DNA from: Channa striata
Taxonomy: Eukaryota > Chordata > Actinopteri > Anabantiformes > Channidae
Reading direction: 5' to 3'
Assembly (NCBI GenBank): GCA_033026295.1
Contig: CM065179.1
Location: forward strand, 22,809,275-22,873,274
DNA: 64,000 bases
Shown one piece after another: positions 45,850-58,072 of this stretch. The notes under the pieces were generated by a model. That model was given only the letters and a program-made list of their open reading frames with translations, made no database searches and had not been told where the DNA came from. Made by a program: the position numbers and the translations under genes. Position 1 is the stretch's first letter, and the number at the start of each line of letters is the position of its first letter.

Positions 45850-46170
45850 AGGGACCCTCAGACACATGCCTCTGGCCCTCCAGCCGTTCCGCAGCCGCCG
45901 AAGCCCACAATCCCTCGCTGATGAGCTGGAGACGCTGCCTCCTTTTGTCCAGTGGCCTTGCGGATCAGGAAGGTGTTACTCTGGCTGTCAGAAGGGCTGA
46001 ACAATATTGACTTAAATAGCTTGACCTGGCTCATCGCTGATGGCTCTACCTTTTCACCCCAACCTCTGAACTCTCCCAGCCACGACATCGCAGTTGCGCT
46101 GCGTTCACGGTGGAGCTGGGAGCCTGCCCACCTGCTCACCGGGTCCCCCCCCGTCCAAATAAATTCAAGT
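45850..46170. promoter_or_regulatory. Candidate regulatory block
   Basis: Balanced, CpG-retaining and open on both strands (109 codons minus, 92 plus). Contains GAACAATATTGACTTAAATA, an ordered-looking mix of SOX-like (ACAAT) and nuclear-receptor or homeodomain-like cores. No protein character. Inferred. Confidence 0.3.
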
Positions 46171-47295
46171 GCAGGGAGGAAAGGCAAGAGTCGAAAGAAA
46201 GAAGAAAGGACCTGTGTCTCGACAGTTTAATTATACAACTTCAACAGTTTTTTCTGGCCTCGGAAGGCAGCAGGTCAGAACGGGTGCTTGTAATCCTAAC
46301 CGGCCATTTTTACTCGTTTTTTTCTTTTTATTATCGCTGGTAAACAATTAAAGAGACTAATATTAAAGTGTCATCACTTGTTCACAAATGTCCTTTGCTT
46401 ACAAACAAATGTTAACTCCTTTTACTCGGTAATAAAGACATATGAAATTAGTTAGTGCATTGTAATGAAATTAGTTGTAGTATGGTGTAATTTATTTTAA
46501 ACTTTGAGGCATTTATTTTTATTTTGTGTTATAATATAACACATTGTGTTTATCACACCATTATTGCTGAGGGGATAAACATGGTAAATCCTAACATCCT
46601 AAAATCAGATCTCAGTTTCAGAAATAGTTCAAATGATTAATCATATCATTGATTCGTTAGAATTGAAGTTTTCATTTCATAGTTATTCTGAAATAACATG
46701 TAGCCTTAAACGGTTGATTCCCCTCATAAACACTAGTATTATTTAGCATGGACCAAGCTATTTGAAAAGTATTTGCATTGTACAGTAATTAATTTGTACA
46801 TCTGCACTAGCTAAATGCAAATGTTACCTTTACTCACTCATACACTTCTCCCTATGTAATAAGTATTTTGTACAATATGTTGCTGGTTTTAATCTAAAGA
46901 CACCCACTGTGAATATGTACACAGACAAGTCATCCCAGCACATAATTACAACATCTCCATTATTACATACTGTTCATAATCTGGTTTAAACTGTTCAGCG
47001 ACAGGATGACCTTTAATGCTCACATAGGACTGTTTGGAGAATCGGTGCTTGGGTGTAAAACTGCTCAGTTTATTAGCTATAAAATTGCACATCATTTTTT
47101 TAGATATTAAAAATCTTAATAAGTAGTGTTTTGATTTCATATTCGACTTTTCTGTAATTTCTGGCTTCAGGACACCATTAGCTTCCGTGTGTAGGACTTA
47201 CCATGTATATTTAATCCCTCTTGCACCGTATTAGAGACACTCTTTTATTGATTTCTTCCAGTTTTTTTGTGTGTGTGTTTTCTTTTTTTCTTTTT
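46171..47295. other. AT-rich non-coding; one 19-bp palindrome
   Basis: AT-rich spacer. A 19-bp exact odd palindrome, TGTGTTATAATATAACACA, is at 46525-46543. A similar GAAATTAGTT motif is repeated at 46444 and 46468. No gene or family recognised. Confidence 0.5.
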
Positions 47296-47299
47296 GCAG

Positions 47300-47690
47300 G
47301 GCCGGCAGCTGCGTTTGCTGAAAAGCATTTAAGAGGTGCTGATAATAAGCTGAAGTATCTCAGGGCCTACACGGTGCGAAGAGTGCAACTTTGTCCTGTG
47401 CTGACAGGCAGCACGCAGTACCACAGGGCTGCACGCTGCTCCCGCGCGGCCTCTACTCTGTCAAGCTGCTACTGTACGACATTAATGTTGAGACTATGGC
47501 AGCGTGGTTAGACCATAAACAAAAAGGCCGTTGTCGCCGGCACATTAACTGGGGAGGCTTCTCAGTGTTATGGTTTCCTTTAAAAAAACTCAAGGGCAAT
47601 GGAAATGGTGACAGAGTAAATTGGACCCCCAAAGTGATATTAACACCAATTTACTTTGGAAGCTGCAGCACGTTTAATATCAGCTGACGT
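47300..47690. promoter_or_regulatory. Candidate conserved block (or exon-like)
   Basis: A polypyrimidine tract ending in TTTTTGCAG (47300) precedes a balanced stretch that is open in two plus frames (47221-47511 and 47391-47687). The two frames overlap and neither has a good donor at its end, so a coding exon is unlikely. Texture and homeodomain-like patches (GACATTAATGTTGAG, GCACATTAACTGG) fit a conserved non-coding element better. Inferred. Confidence 0.3.
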
Positions 47691-48890
47691 AAAACAGACC
47701 AGAGAGTGATATGGCAGAAACATATACAGCATAAACCTGTAACTGTCTTTGGTGTCTTATACGCGCAGATTGTGTGGAAATTAACTGCAGTGCTCGCACA
47801 ACCCCTCTAACCGATATGCTGCATGTGTGGACAAGCATGGCTTTAGGGTCCAATAATTGTATCCTCGATGTGTCAAAACATGGTATTCTTCCAGCATTGT
47901 GCCGAGACTGAGCCGTCACACTTCCTGGTGAAAGGTAGAGTTTAGATTTGCCCTGGCTTGTGAAGGCCCTGGGTCTTTTTGCGCCATGAGCTAATTGTGT
48001 ATATTATCACACATTTTTGGTCTCTGTCCAGTCCACAGCAGTGAAACAAGCAGGACGCCTATCAAAACCATTATTCCCAGGTGTGAAAAGCTGTCACCTT
48101 CATATGTGTCACTTTTGTCTCTCTGCCTTGTCCCACTTACTGGCCCATTTTGCCTGGGCAGGTGAAATATGTGCCACCTGCCATTGCTTGCCCGCTTGCC
48201 CGTGGGATTGATGGAACACGTTCGGGGAGAAGGTGATGCTAACTGACAGGGTCTTTACATCATTCTGCGTGGAAAAAGGGGCGATGACCATTAATCAATA
48301 CTATTTTCACGCGTCGAGCAGAAAAAGACAGGGCTGATTCTATTTTGGAAACTTTGCCCTTTACCTCTCTTGTGCTACAGCAAACAAGCTGAAAACAGAG
48401 ACAAATCAATTGTATTTTTGCGTTTTTTTTTCTTACTTGCCACACGGTCACCATGGATTCTATGTGTTTACAAAGTACCATGAAAAAGGATAATTATGAA
48501 ACTAGCAGGACCTTGGCTGCTGCTGCTGTGTCGTGTGTCTTTCCTGTTGTAACAGCTACAAACCACAAATCCAGGTGATTTTGTGCCACATTTTATCATT
48601 GACTGACCCATAAACCACGTGATAATCAAACGTGCCACCCCCTGTTCAGTCAGGACACATGCCAACTTTCCATTCAGTCAATCTAATATGCACAGTGCCC
48701 GACACCCCCCCACCACCTTTAAACCATTTACCAGCCCTGCTGATAGTCAAAGCCAGAAACATTCACTGATACTTCCTGGCAGTTCTCAGCCCCCAAAATA
48801 CTCCCCTCCCCTCAAAGACACCATCAGTCTACCTTTTAATTTCTCACATCTATCAATTTTTAAAGGTAACGTTTGGATTAAAGTGAGTGC
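47691..48890. other. Non-coding; balanced island at 48.03-48.27 kb
   Basis: Mostly ordinary spacer. The part at about 48030-48270 is balanced and repeat-free, with TATCAAAACC and TCCCAGGTGTGAAA (T-box-like GGTGTGAA). No gene. Confidence 0.4.
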
Positions 48891-49450
48891 TGCAGCAGGG
48901 AATTGCAGCGCTGAGCAGAATCCAATCTGTTGATTAATCATCTAGTGTTACATGCGAGATGACTTCCGCTCTGGCACACCGTTCACCGAAAAGCTTTTTT
49001 CATGCTTTATTTAACGTACAGTCATTTTGATTAGTGTGGAAAGATACTTTGAGAGGCACAATGACTAAATCAGACCTGTCAGTGGCTTTTACTTGCAGAG
49101 GGGATGATATTGACAAGACAGGCGAAGGCAGCTGAAAATGTGGCTACTGGAGACAGGTCGCACGGCAAGTCATTTACAACTAACCAGCCATTACTTTGCT
49201 CCTGACTGTTTCTTACCTTCTCATTATTTGAATAAAAAGCGGCTCATTTGTTTACAGTCTTTCTTGCTTGTGAGAAATAAAAAAACTCCGGGGTGGACAC
49301 CCTCCTTTAATATTTGCATTTCATCAATTCCTCATTCCTCTAACCGCTGCACGAGAGCTTCACGTTTATGGGTTTTGCTCAGTCCGATGGCTTGACTGGT
49401 TGCTATTGATTTACGCTGCAGCCTCAAATGTCAATACTACCTCTTTTAGG
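48890..49450. promoter_or_regulatory. Candidate regulatory block with octamer
   Basis: About 550 bp, repeat-free. Contains TGTTGATTAATCATCTAG, an exact reverse octamer ATTTGCAT at 49312-49319 and TATTGATTTACGC near 49404-49416. The 85-codon frame has no domain. The octamer recurs in other islands (20.6, 21.8 and 24.0 kb). Inferred. Confidence 0.3.
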
Positions 49451-49650
49451 TTGTGTCACGGAAAAAAAAGTCTTCATTGATCAGTGTGGTCGGTGAGCAG
49501 GTGGCTCTCTTGGAGTGTGCCACACTGGTTGGTATGCCGTACCCAAAATGTTGGAAAGGCAATTCATGGTCCAGTAGGTCACCTGTCAGCTGCTGATGAC
49601 ACATCTTCACTGAACTGTGGCTGCCATTAAGAGGAGCGCCGCATGCTCCC

Positions 49651-49652
<2 letters not shown>

Positions 49653-49685
<33 letters not shown>

Positions 49686-49704
49686 CCCCCAAAAAAAAAA
49701 AAAA
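49653..49704 (+). repeat. (CA)15, C6 and A14 composite
   Basis: A CA microsatellite, then G, six C and fourteen A. Same CA-plus-A layout as at 29.01 kb. Frames through it (CVCVCV) are artefacts. Confidence 0.95.
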
Positions 49705-52700
49705 GAACGTACACTTGTCTGTGTTTGATGAGAAAGTGCCTGTACAAAATGTGTGTTTGGTTATGGGAGGTGAAATGACAGGTCAGAGCTGTGGCTGCAT
49801 AGTGGGAGGAAACATGTTTTGTGGTTAATATGAGGCTCATATAAAAGAGATTACAGTTTTATTTAAATCCCGATTGAAAGAAATTACTAATGGGCTGAAT
49901 TTACGTCAGTGTTAATTTTAGGCGCAGCTCAAAGTCGAGGAAGAAATTGAAATGGCTTGTTTGAATTCATACATAAATGAAACATTCATGGCAGATGAAA
50001 ACAGCAACAGAGCTACTGTATGTCCTACATTTGTTTTTTCTCAGTGATCTGACTTTGAATATTTATAAGAGATGAAAAAAGCAAAGCGTCGTGAGGAAAT
50101 CAACTTTAATCGAATGCACTCTTCACAAGACTATTGCACTCAACTGGGCAGAGTCACTGAAGCATCACATGATGAACTGGACACAGTTATTCTATTCTGT
50201 GCACGCTGATAAGCCGGGATACGACATGGAGGAATTAAACATTCATTCAAAGCAAATATTATAGTAATTACTGAATCAAAACCATGTCAGTAACTTTCCA
50301 CTCATTGTCAATATCAGCATGAAAGTGCGGCGAATTTGACCCAAGCTTATGTAGGGACAAATAAAACCAACGAGTATAACGTCTGAAACATTTAAAATCT
50401 TAAATAATCACACTACGTACAGATTTCTATTTATTGGAGGATTTTTAAAACCAGCAATTCTTTGTCCATGTTACATGTCAAGGTTTGTATTCAGAATCAA
50501 CGTTTGTATTTTTGAATTTTTTCCTTTTCATTTTAGATTTTCAACATGTTTAATTTCTGTTGTTGTGAAATAGTTGTGAAATAAATGTACTGTAACATTA
50601 TAATGATAAATAAAAAAAAAAACTATGCTAAAAACAGGTGATTGTCCTCCTACAGAGTGTGACAGGAAATGGTTTAATGCATGCAAAACATGGATGGACA
50701 GACGGAAGTAGTTGATACAAGATTACAAAAGAATACTAAATGAAAGGTAATGATTGTCCATGATATCAATGCTCTGTCAGGAGGGTTTTTGCGGACTTTT
50801 TCCATATTCGGGTCTAAGAACAGAGAGTGTAAAGCTCAGCTACGACAATTCATGACTGTCGGAGTGAGTGCATGTGCTGCATTTGTCTCTATGGTCACCG
50901 ATTTATCTGTGATCTTACAGAGATTTCCTGATCAAATCATTTTTAGCAACATAAATCCACCAGCCATTAAAACAGCTCAGATGTTTTATATAGGGTGTTC
51001 ACTAGCATCCCTCTCTACCTGAGCCCCCACCTTTGCACATAATTGGGAATAATAGAACTAACCCTTGGCTTTCTGGACTTTCTGAACATTATTCTCGTAA
51101 TAATAAAAGGACTTTAGTGAGGATTGTGCAGCACAGTTTTGAAGTGATCACTTTGTGTCACGTGATGTTCGCAGAAGTTGCAGTCATGCACAGCCCAGCA
51201 CTTTCCTGTGGACATGAGGGCAAACTCTAAAAACACAAGCAGAGAAGACAAGGCGGTTGATGTCGCTGAACTTTTTCGCTGCTGACACCGCCTGTATGGC
51301 CGTGAGAATAACAGTGATTCGACAAAGTTCAGTTGGCCTGTGCACGTATGACAACTGATCGCTTTCAAACCTGTGAGTTTAATTTAACAAATCTGGTGAG
51401 AAAAACAGAAAAAAATGATGATGGTCGGTGGAGAATCACCCAGGACGTGGCTATGCCTAAAATTGAACTTGTCTGAGGTTCTCCAAGATGTGTTCGACGT
51501 CTGAGGACAAAGCCCGAGGGAAGCTGGGCTCCAATTACAACCTTCTCCTTTATCAAGTGTAATCATAATAAACGTGGTCATTTGTCGTTCGAGTTGCTGA
51601 AAAAACCGAGGTGAAGGCGTTGTACGGTATAATCTTATTACCGTGGGTAATTTCAGGACTGTGATCCGCCAGGAGAGCATCACACAATCAACTGTTCTCA
51701 GTATCAGCATTACTGGCTGATGTTGTCTTCATGGGTGTTGGCCAAATTCTCCAGCTTCATGCTTAAAAAATGCAGAGATGGAAGACAAAGAGCCTCCTCT
51801 TCCTAATCATCATGATAAACGATGAAAGCACTTTTTCCTTCCAAGTGTCATTCTCTCGTGGAGGAAATCTTTTCCACTTTAGATTGGGGTGTTTGAAGTC
51901 GCTCTCTGTCTTCTTGTCTCATTAAACATAAAAGAATGAAATAAAATTCAAATGAACTGTTTACCCTGTTACTTTAAAATGTGTAATTTACCCTCACTCT
52001 GCGAGACAACTCACAATTACAGTGGGTTGGCTCTCCCACATCCGTTTAGTGTATTTTCTATAACAAACCCCTATTAATCATTTCGGAGATCAAAGTGACA
52101 CTGCAGAGGAATTTTAAATATTTAAATCTCCACTATTCAAATCTTATATCAGATCAAAGAATTTTGCTTTAATTTTCGGGAGGCACATTGCCAGTAGATA
52201 CAGAGACATACACAGCGATGCACACAAACTCCAATTAAATATTGCAAATTTCAGAAAATCTCCATATGATTTTCATATCTGAGCAGGCATCTGAACTGCT
52301 GAGCGGGAGACAGCTACAGATAATTGATTATGGTCGGTCTTCAAATGTTATGCGGATGACAAGTAACTTAAAAGTGCATGCCATTTATGACGAGATGAGT
52401 GTTAGAGAGGGCGACACAACACAAATACACCCTATAGAATATGTTACAGGAGAACGGTTTCAACATGTGGTGTGTAAATTGATATGCACCGTTTTCACTG
52501 GTGTCAACAAGATTCGCAGTTTTCATGTGCCATCGCAATGTTTGGTCGAGGCCCTTGATGCTATTTCTGGCTATTTCAAAAGGTGTTCAAATTGTCTTCC
52601 CCTTCGTATTTGGCTGACTGAGGTCACCTAAGACGTGTTTAAACAAAGATGGTAAGTATTCTGTAAATATACTATACTGTACTTTTTTAATCCACCACAT

Positions 52701-52743
52701 TTCCTCGCCAGCTATAGTTTCTGGGATGTTATTGCAGATTATA
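49705..52743. other. Non-coding; nothing identified
   Basis: Three kilobases of mostly AT-rich spacer. A 129-codon frame at 52242-52631 was examined; its translation has no domain, no splice sites fit it, and such lengths are expected by chance, so it is not called. Segments near 51.4-51.7 kb are open on the minus strand only in fragments. Confidence 0.45.
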
Positions 52744-52830
52744 CACACCGATGAGCCACAACATTACTACTGCCGAACGTAGTAACGGAGGCCAGGGGTC
52801 GGCATGGCCGCCCCACACACAGCAGAATGT
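52744..52830 (+). mobile_element. DNA-transposon-like terminal fragment
   Basis: CACACCGATGAGCCACAACA starts a sequence recalling the fish repeat that begins ACACCGATCAGCCATAACATTA and is usually the end of a DNA transposon. The likeness fades after about 30 bp and no opposite end is seen. It sits immediately before two other repeat remnants, so this stretch has accumulated insertions. Confidence 0.4.
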
Positions 52831-53007
52831 GATAGAGGTGGTTTAAGTAACTATTAGTCCAAATTTAAAAAATCACTACAAGTACCAGTGCAGATGTTTT
52901 CTCAAGTTAATCGTACGAAGCATATCATTTACAGGTTATGCAAAGTACAAAAGTAAAGGTTCTCTGCCAGGAGAACCGTGGATTTTACACAAAACTCATG
53001 AGGGTAA

Positions 53008-53290
53008 TTAGCTGTGAGGTCGTGGGCTCGGAGTGGAGTTTGCACGCTCCCCCTGTGCTTGCGTGGGTTTACTCTGGGTACCGCAGTTGTCTTCCCCCGT
53101 CCAAAGACCTGCACTTCGACTAACCGCTGACTCTGAATTACCTGTACGCGAGAATTGCTGTGCCAATGTCTGTCTGTCTCTAAGTATGAGCTCTGTGATT
53201 GACTGGCAGCCTGTCCGTGGTGTACCCTACTTGACACCCAATCTCAGCCAGAATTGGTTCCAACTGCATCACAACTCCCCAATAAGCAGG
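53008..53290 (+). repeat. Teleost SINE-like interspersed repeat, diverged
   Basis: The copy carries the recognisable chain GTGGAGTTTGCACGCTCCCC, GCGTGGGTTTACTCTGGGTA, GTCCAAAGACCTGCA, CTCTGAATTACC, TGTCTGTCTC and GTGTACCC, ending AATAAGCAGG. These match a very common fish repeat with consensus phrases such as GTGGGTTTTCTCCGGGTACT. Full copies I recall start with tRNA-like A and B boxes, hence the SINE-like call, but here the 5' part is not clear. The class is from memory and uncertain. Confidence 0.7.
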
Positions 53291-53471
53291 ATACTATAGT
53301 TATGTGTGTTTTTTATTTTAAACGTTTTCAGTGTTGTATTTATGGAGTACTCCTTTACAGCACTTGTAATGTTCTCAGGCATTAGAATACTTGCAAAAAT
53401 TCTATTAGTGTTAGCATAAGGGATCCGAAATTTAATTCCAACCAGTCACATAATGAGTGAGTGAGAATCTC
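53291..53471. other. Short AT-rich spacer between repeats
   Basis: Nothing recognised in this gap between the SINE-like repeat and the Tc1-like remnant. Confidence 0.5.
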
Positions 53472-54010
53472 CAGTGTCTGTAAAAAGTTTGCAGCCCGCT
53501 TTATCTTTAGGTTATGTTTCCCAACTCACTGAATGTTTGTTGGACTACAGTACAGTTGAATCTATCATTTACCATGGAACCTACCCACCTACAGCTGAAC
53601 ACTCCAAATGACAAAAAGGAGACTAATGAGGAGGCCACCAAAATATCTACGACTCATCCGATGGAGTAACAGGCTTCAGCAGAACGCAACTGTTGCCTGG
53701 GTTCTTCAGCAGTCATAGCGTCTCGTGCGAAAGTCAGAAAGCTCCATTTAGTTCTCATCAGACCACAGGACCTTCCTCCTGTTGACTTCGAGTGTCCCAC
53801 ATGCCGTCTTACCCGTTAGGAGGTTTGTTGCCTTAGCCACTCTCACATGAAACTTCAACTGAACAACGGGGAAACGGTAGTGATCCAATTTCCACTTTGA
53901 CATCAAAGACTTTTCTTTCTCTGTCAAAAAGCCAAATTAAATTGACCACGATTCAAAAAATGAAGGCCAAAAGCTTCCAAGAGAAATGCGAATACTTTTT
54001 TTAGTCACTG
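53472..54010. mobile_element. Tc1/mariner-like transposon remnant, internally rearranged
   Basis: The ends CAGTGTCTGTAAAAAGTTTG (left) and, on the reverse strand, CAGTGACTAAAAAAAGTATT (right) form diverged terminal inverted repeats. The inner right end carries GCCAAATTAAATTGACCACG, found in Tc1-like fish elements of this type. Inside, 53631-53720 reads forward like the family's coding part (TGTTGCCTGGGTTCTTCAGC), whereas about 53725-53805 matches the same coding region only on the reverse strand (CTCATCAGACCACAGGACCT). A deletion-inversion therefore seems to have occurred, and at 539 bp no transposase frame remains. Non-autonomous and dead. Family matches are from memory. Confidence 0.65.
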
Positions 54011-55135
54011 TTATCGGATCCTACAATCGTATCATCAAGCTGTATTTCACACATAATTATAAAATTCAAAATGTCAGACCTCAAGAATCTTTTGGAAAAC
54101 ATGGGAAATGTGGATAGTCTGTTAAAAATAAGGGATCCAGAGTTCAAAGTTTGCCGTCCCTTAAGTTACACACTGTCTATGCATCAGCTTAGGACAAAAA
54201 AATGAACGACTCAAAACGCGGATAACAGACACAAACCTTGACTGTTGTGTGCTGTGTATGAGACCATCTATGAGACAATATAGACATCTGTGTGAAACAA
54301 GTTTTGTATGTGTGCATCCCTGTGTCCTCTGAGCTCTCGTGTCTGAGCGGGAAATCAACTGAGGTCTGTCATCGTAACGAAATTCTAATTAGTAAAATGC
54401 ACCTCAGGGGAGACGAGGAACAAGGAGAAAATAAAAATAAATATGCAATATGCATGATTCCATGTGTGTAAAAAGCAACATTAGACCCAGGGCAGACAGA
54501 CACATACAGAGCTTATCAGAAACGGCTTCCAGTGCTGATATCGCACCTTAGTTTCGGGACTGATGCCACATTTAGACATTACAGCCTATCGACTAAGTCA
54601 GAATTAACTCTTTCAAGTTAACCCCGGCATCTCTGTCTCGTGTTATAAGTGGGAGGACCTGAGATGTTACCAGCTGAGAAACCTCCGGGGCCACGGCAGC
54701 TGCAGCTTTATTCCCCCGTAGCCGAATCTCGATGACTCACATCGGGCTGCACCGCCAATATTCCTGGCTGGGGCTCATCCATCTTCTTTTTTTTTTTTTT
54801 ACCAGCGATCTCGTGTTTCCTGTGACGATGACGGAATATATTAAATCTGCTTCCTGTCACATTCACCTTCACCTCTGCACTCTTTCCTCTCTATTGTAGA
54901 CACTTTGCCCCGGGCCTACTCCCAGCCCCAGGGTGATCAGCTGCTCCCAGACAACAATAACATTTAGCATCGAGCGCTAATACTGATGACAGGTAGAAAA
55001 GGCAGTTACTGTAGCACTGAAATATTATAGACTAATAGAAAGCAATGTGTAGGCTCTGACAACAGTGGTACACTTGCAACAGATGATACACTGTTCAATA
55101 CAGGTGGTTCAATTGAAACATGTAACCTCGTCTAA
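54011..55135. other. Non-coding; T14 at 54787-54800, otherwise nothing
   Basis: Spacer with a poly-T run. A balanced patch at 54.63-54.78 kb may belong to a regulatory island. No gene. Confidence 0.45.
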
Positions 55136-55139
55136 TTAG

Positions 55140-55800
55140 ACTGTGCCACTGAATGTTTCGCAAAGTAATTGCCTTTGTGTCCCTGTCAAGCTGTCTCCCT
55201 ATCAGTGCAAATTGGAAGGATCGCTCCCAATCAGATCACCACTGAGCAATCAAACTTCTTAGAAAAAAGTGTGAAAGCCTGGCAGGTGGAATGCCTCCGT
55301 CGTACGGCAAACGTGGCCATGCAAATCAGTCAGCTGGCGCGGCGCTCCGAGGAGTTCCTTGTGAAAATTGCATAGAATTTTCGAAATAACGGAAGGCATG
55401 ACACCTCTTTGAAAAATGTAAAAGTGAACAGATGGATGTGTGCCACCACAAGCTCTCATTGCAGCGGGCTAATGCTGCGCCTTTGACTGTAATCCCGGCT
55501 TGATGTTATCGGTTCATCTCTTTCTAGCGTGTTCTTCTTTTTGGAATGGGAGAAGCATTTTCCCTGTGGATTGGAAGGTTTTCAGGAGCAGGCAGATGGA
55601 GAAAATATTGTTGACATTAAACTGTTCCTCTTTAAGGGAATTGTTATGACAAGGTGGAGCTCCCATCACTCGAAATAGCAGCTGTGTGCTGTTTACAAAG
55701 GGGCCCAAAGCAATGTTTGTTTCCATTGAAACGGTGGCAACTTCTTCTGTCTTTGTAATGAAGAAGCTTCTGGCGTTATGTGTTTGCTCTCTCATCTACT
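55140..55800. promoter_or_regulatory. Candidate regulatory block
   Basis: About 660 bp of balanced, repeat-free sequence open on both strands in several parts (55169-55375 plus, 55259-55459 and 55514-55795 minus) but without protein character. Contains AAAGTAATTGCC, CCATGCAAATCAG and CATTGAAACGG patches. Texture is that of a conserved element. Inferred. Confidence 0.33.
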
Positions 55801-58053
55801 GTCATCGTAACGCAATATTTTTGTAGCACTGTTACTGTTGTTACAAATTACTATAACTTCTGCTCGTATTATAATGTTTTCTTGTTTCGTTCCGCCTTCT
55901 CTCTTCTTATTCTCATTGTTTTAGGGACCGTGTTACAAGTATTGGGCCGAGAAAGAAGAGAAAGTGAACCTTTTCACAATAATAATTTCATCACAGTACT
56001 GGTAAAACTTTTGTAACCCTAAAACTTTGAGGTGCATAAAGAATGTAAATGTGCACTACTTTCATCTCAGAGCGCCAATGGATCCGGAGTGAACAACCTC
56101 AATGCTCAAGCAAAAGTGCAAGGACATGGCGAAAAAAGTAATATAATACAAATAGAAATACAAGTTCAAACACTCTCCTCAAAATGAAGTTCCAAGTACA
56201 TGCTGTAAAATTTACTTGAAAGTACAAAAGGACAAGAAATTTCTTACAAATACTATTTATGCAGAAATCAAAAATGTTTCGGCCTTGTTAAGTATTAACC
56301 ATGTACGTGTTTCATGGAAAAAAAAGAAAAAAAAACTCAATTTCATATTACAATTAATCCGTCATGACGTTTTTTCTTTAAAAAAATAAAATAGAATTGG
56401 AAGCTAGTTAACTGTCAAAGTGAACTTTTTAAAAGGACACATATGTAAGAAAAGGACAAACATCTGTGCTTTTATAGAGGCTCAAGTGTGGAACAAAAGC
56501 AGCAGCTTTAACCACTATACACCAACAGCTGGTAATCCATAATAAGCCATCATAATTTAGGTTGATATGTAAAAATAATTTGGGTGAATATCCAACATAG
56601 TTTTAAATTAGGAATTATGGTAAAAATGGAATAATGTTTACCGTAATTTACGGCAATCACTGCCTAAATGAAACGGACACAGATGGCAGATCATCATCAA
56701 ATCCTTTTTTACAGTTTCACTCCTGAACTCATTTTTACACAATCCCTCACTGTTGAAGGATACACACTATCGAAAGCTACGCTGTGCTTTGGTGAATGTG
56801 GTTAAAACAAAGTTAGCTGACTTGATCGAGCCCTTGGGAGGATCTGCAATGATTTTCCAGTGCGAGGTCTCAAGCGGAAAGTCCAATCAATGAACAGGCC
56901 TGGGCTCTTAATTACTGCACCTTTTGCCACTGTAAGAAGAAATCAATTATGTCAAGTATTCAAAGCAAGAGTCAAGGCTGCAGCACACTTCACAGACCCC
57001 AGTCCCATCCCACCTGCACCAGCCCAGCCCTCCTCTCACTGAACGCAGTAATCCACAGTCCACCAGGTACCGCTGAAATCACAGCAACTTACAGAAACTG
57101 GAAGTGACAAAAAAGATCCGTCCACTGTTGGTGTCTCGGGAATTATGAATCGACTTAAAAAACAATAACATCCTCAGGAAACAGTGAAAAAAAATGGTTT
57201 TTAATCTCTCTAGATATGTTGCTCACTTGTACCCAGGTTTTGAAATAAAATGTCTATGGGAATAATTATAATTATATAACAATGTAGAAATCACGGTGTT
57301 TACAGTGTTTAGTGTCTGTAACAAGTTGCACTTTCATGAGCTCTGTTCAGTGGTTATGTTTGTGTATGTGCTGTATGTACAATTACTTTTAACTCTAAAT
57401 TTGCTGATGTAGCTTTTAAATTAAGAACCTTATTAAGATTATTTTAATCATTAAGTGCATTCCTGATGTCTTTATCATGGCTACAATGACAATGCAGCTT
57501 TGAATCTATATCTAAGTCACATGCTGCCCCTGATGTTTAATACTGCCTGGCCCCCCCGAAAAAACTAAGTGCAAACATATATATAAATACATTTAACTCT
57601 TCTGTTGTTGTATTCATATGTATATTTTACTTCTCTGAACGCTTTACCTGCAATTTGTTGGTTTCAGGGTTCAGTGGTTATGTCACTTGTTGTAATGTCA
57701 ATTGTAAAATAAATAAATTTATTCTGGAGCAAGTTCACTTTTGTGCATAAATCACTGATTGGATGAGAAGTTTGACAAAGTGTGTATGTATCAGGGCTGC
57801 TGAGCAACTCTCAAACATATTGTAGTGAGCGTGAAACGTAGAGGCTCCTAATACTGATGATAATAATTCAGTTATCAGATAATAATGTTAGGACATCTGT
57901 GACTAATGCAGGTTGTATGGGGCTTGTTTTAACATTTAATTTTATTTATTGTTTGATACCTTGGAATAAACTGGGGTATGTTTGGTCTGTTAACGTCACT
58001 GCTCTTTACAGTCAAACTGAAATGATGCTCACTCCTTTTTCTCCCTATTAAAG
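55801..58053. other. Non-coding, AT-rich; nothing identified
   Basis: AT-rich spacer. AATAAA-type hexamers occur repeatedly (for example near 57709-57720) but with no upstream coding sequence, so no poly-A site is called. Confidence 0.5.
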
Positions 58054-58072
58054 CTGTCTGTCTGTCTGTCTG
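58054..58072 (+). repeat. (CTGT)n short tandem repeat
   Basis: Nearly five copies of the tetranucleotide CTGT. Confidence 0.9.

Noticed and set aside
47221..47687. Exon after TTTTTGCAG at 47300
   Set aside because: Good acceptor-like tract, but no matching donor and two competing frames; kept only as a candidate conserved block.
52242..52631. 129-codon plus-strand frame with ordinary-looking amino-acid mix
   Set aside because: Closest to a plausible protein of the long frames, but there is no recognised domain, no upstream promoter and no splice pattern; length expected by chance.
53012..53040. tRNA gene suggested by tRNA-like boxes of the SINE family
   Set aside because: No cloverleaf can be drawn and the boxes are degraded in this copy.
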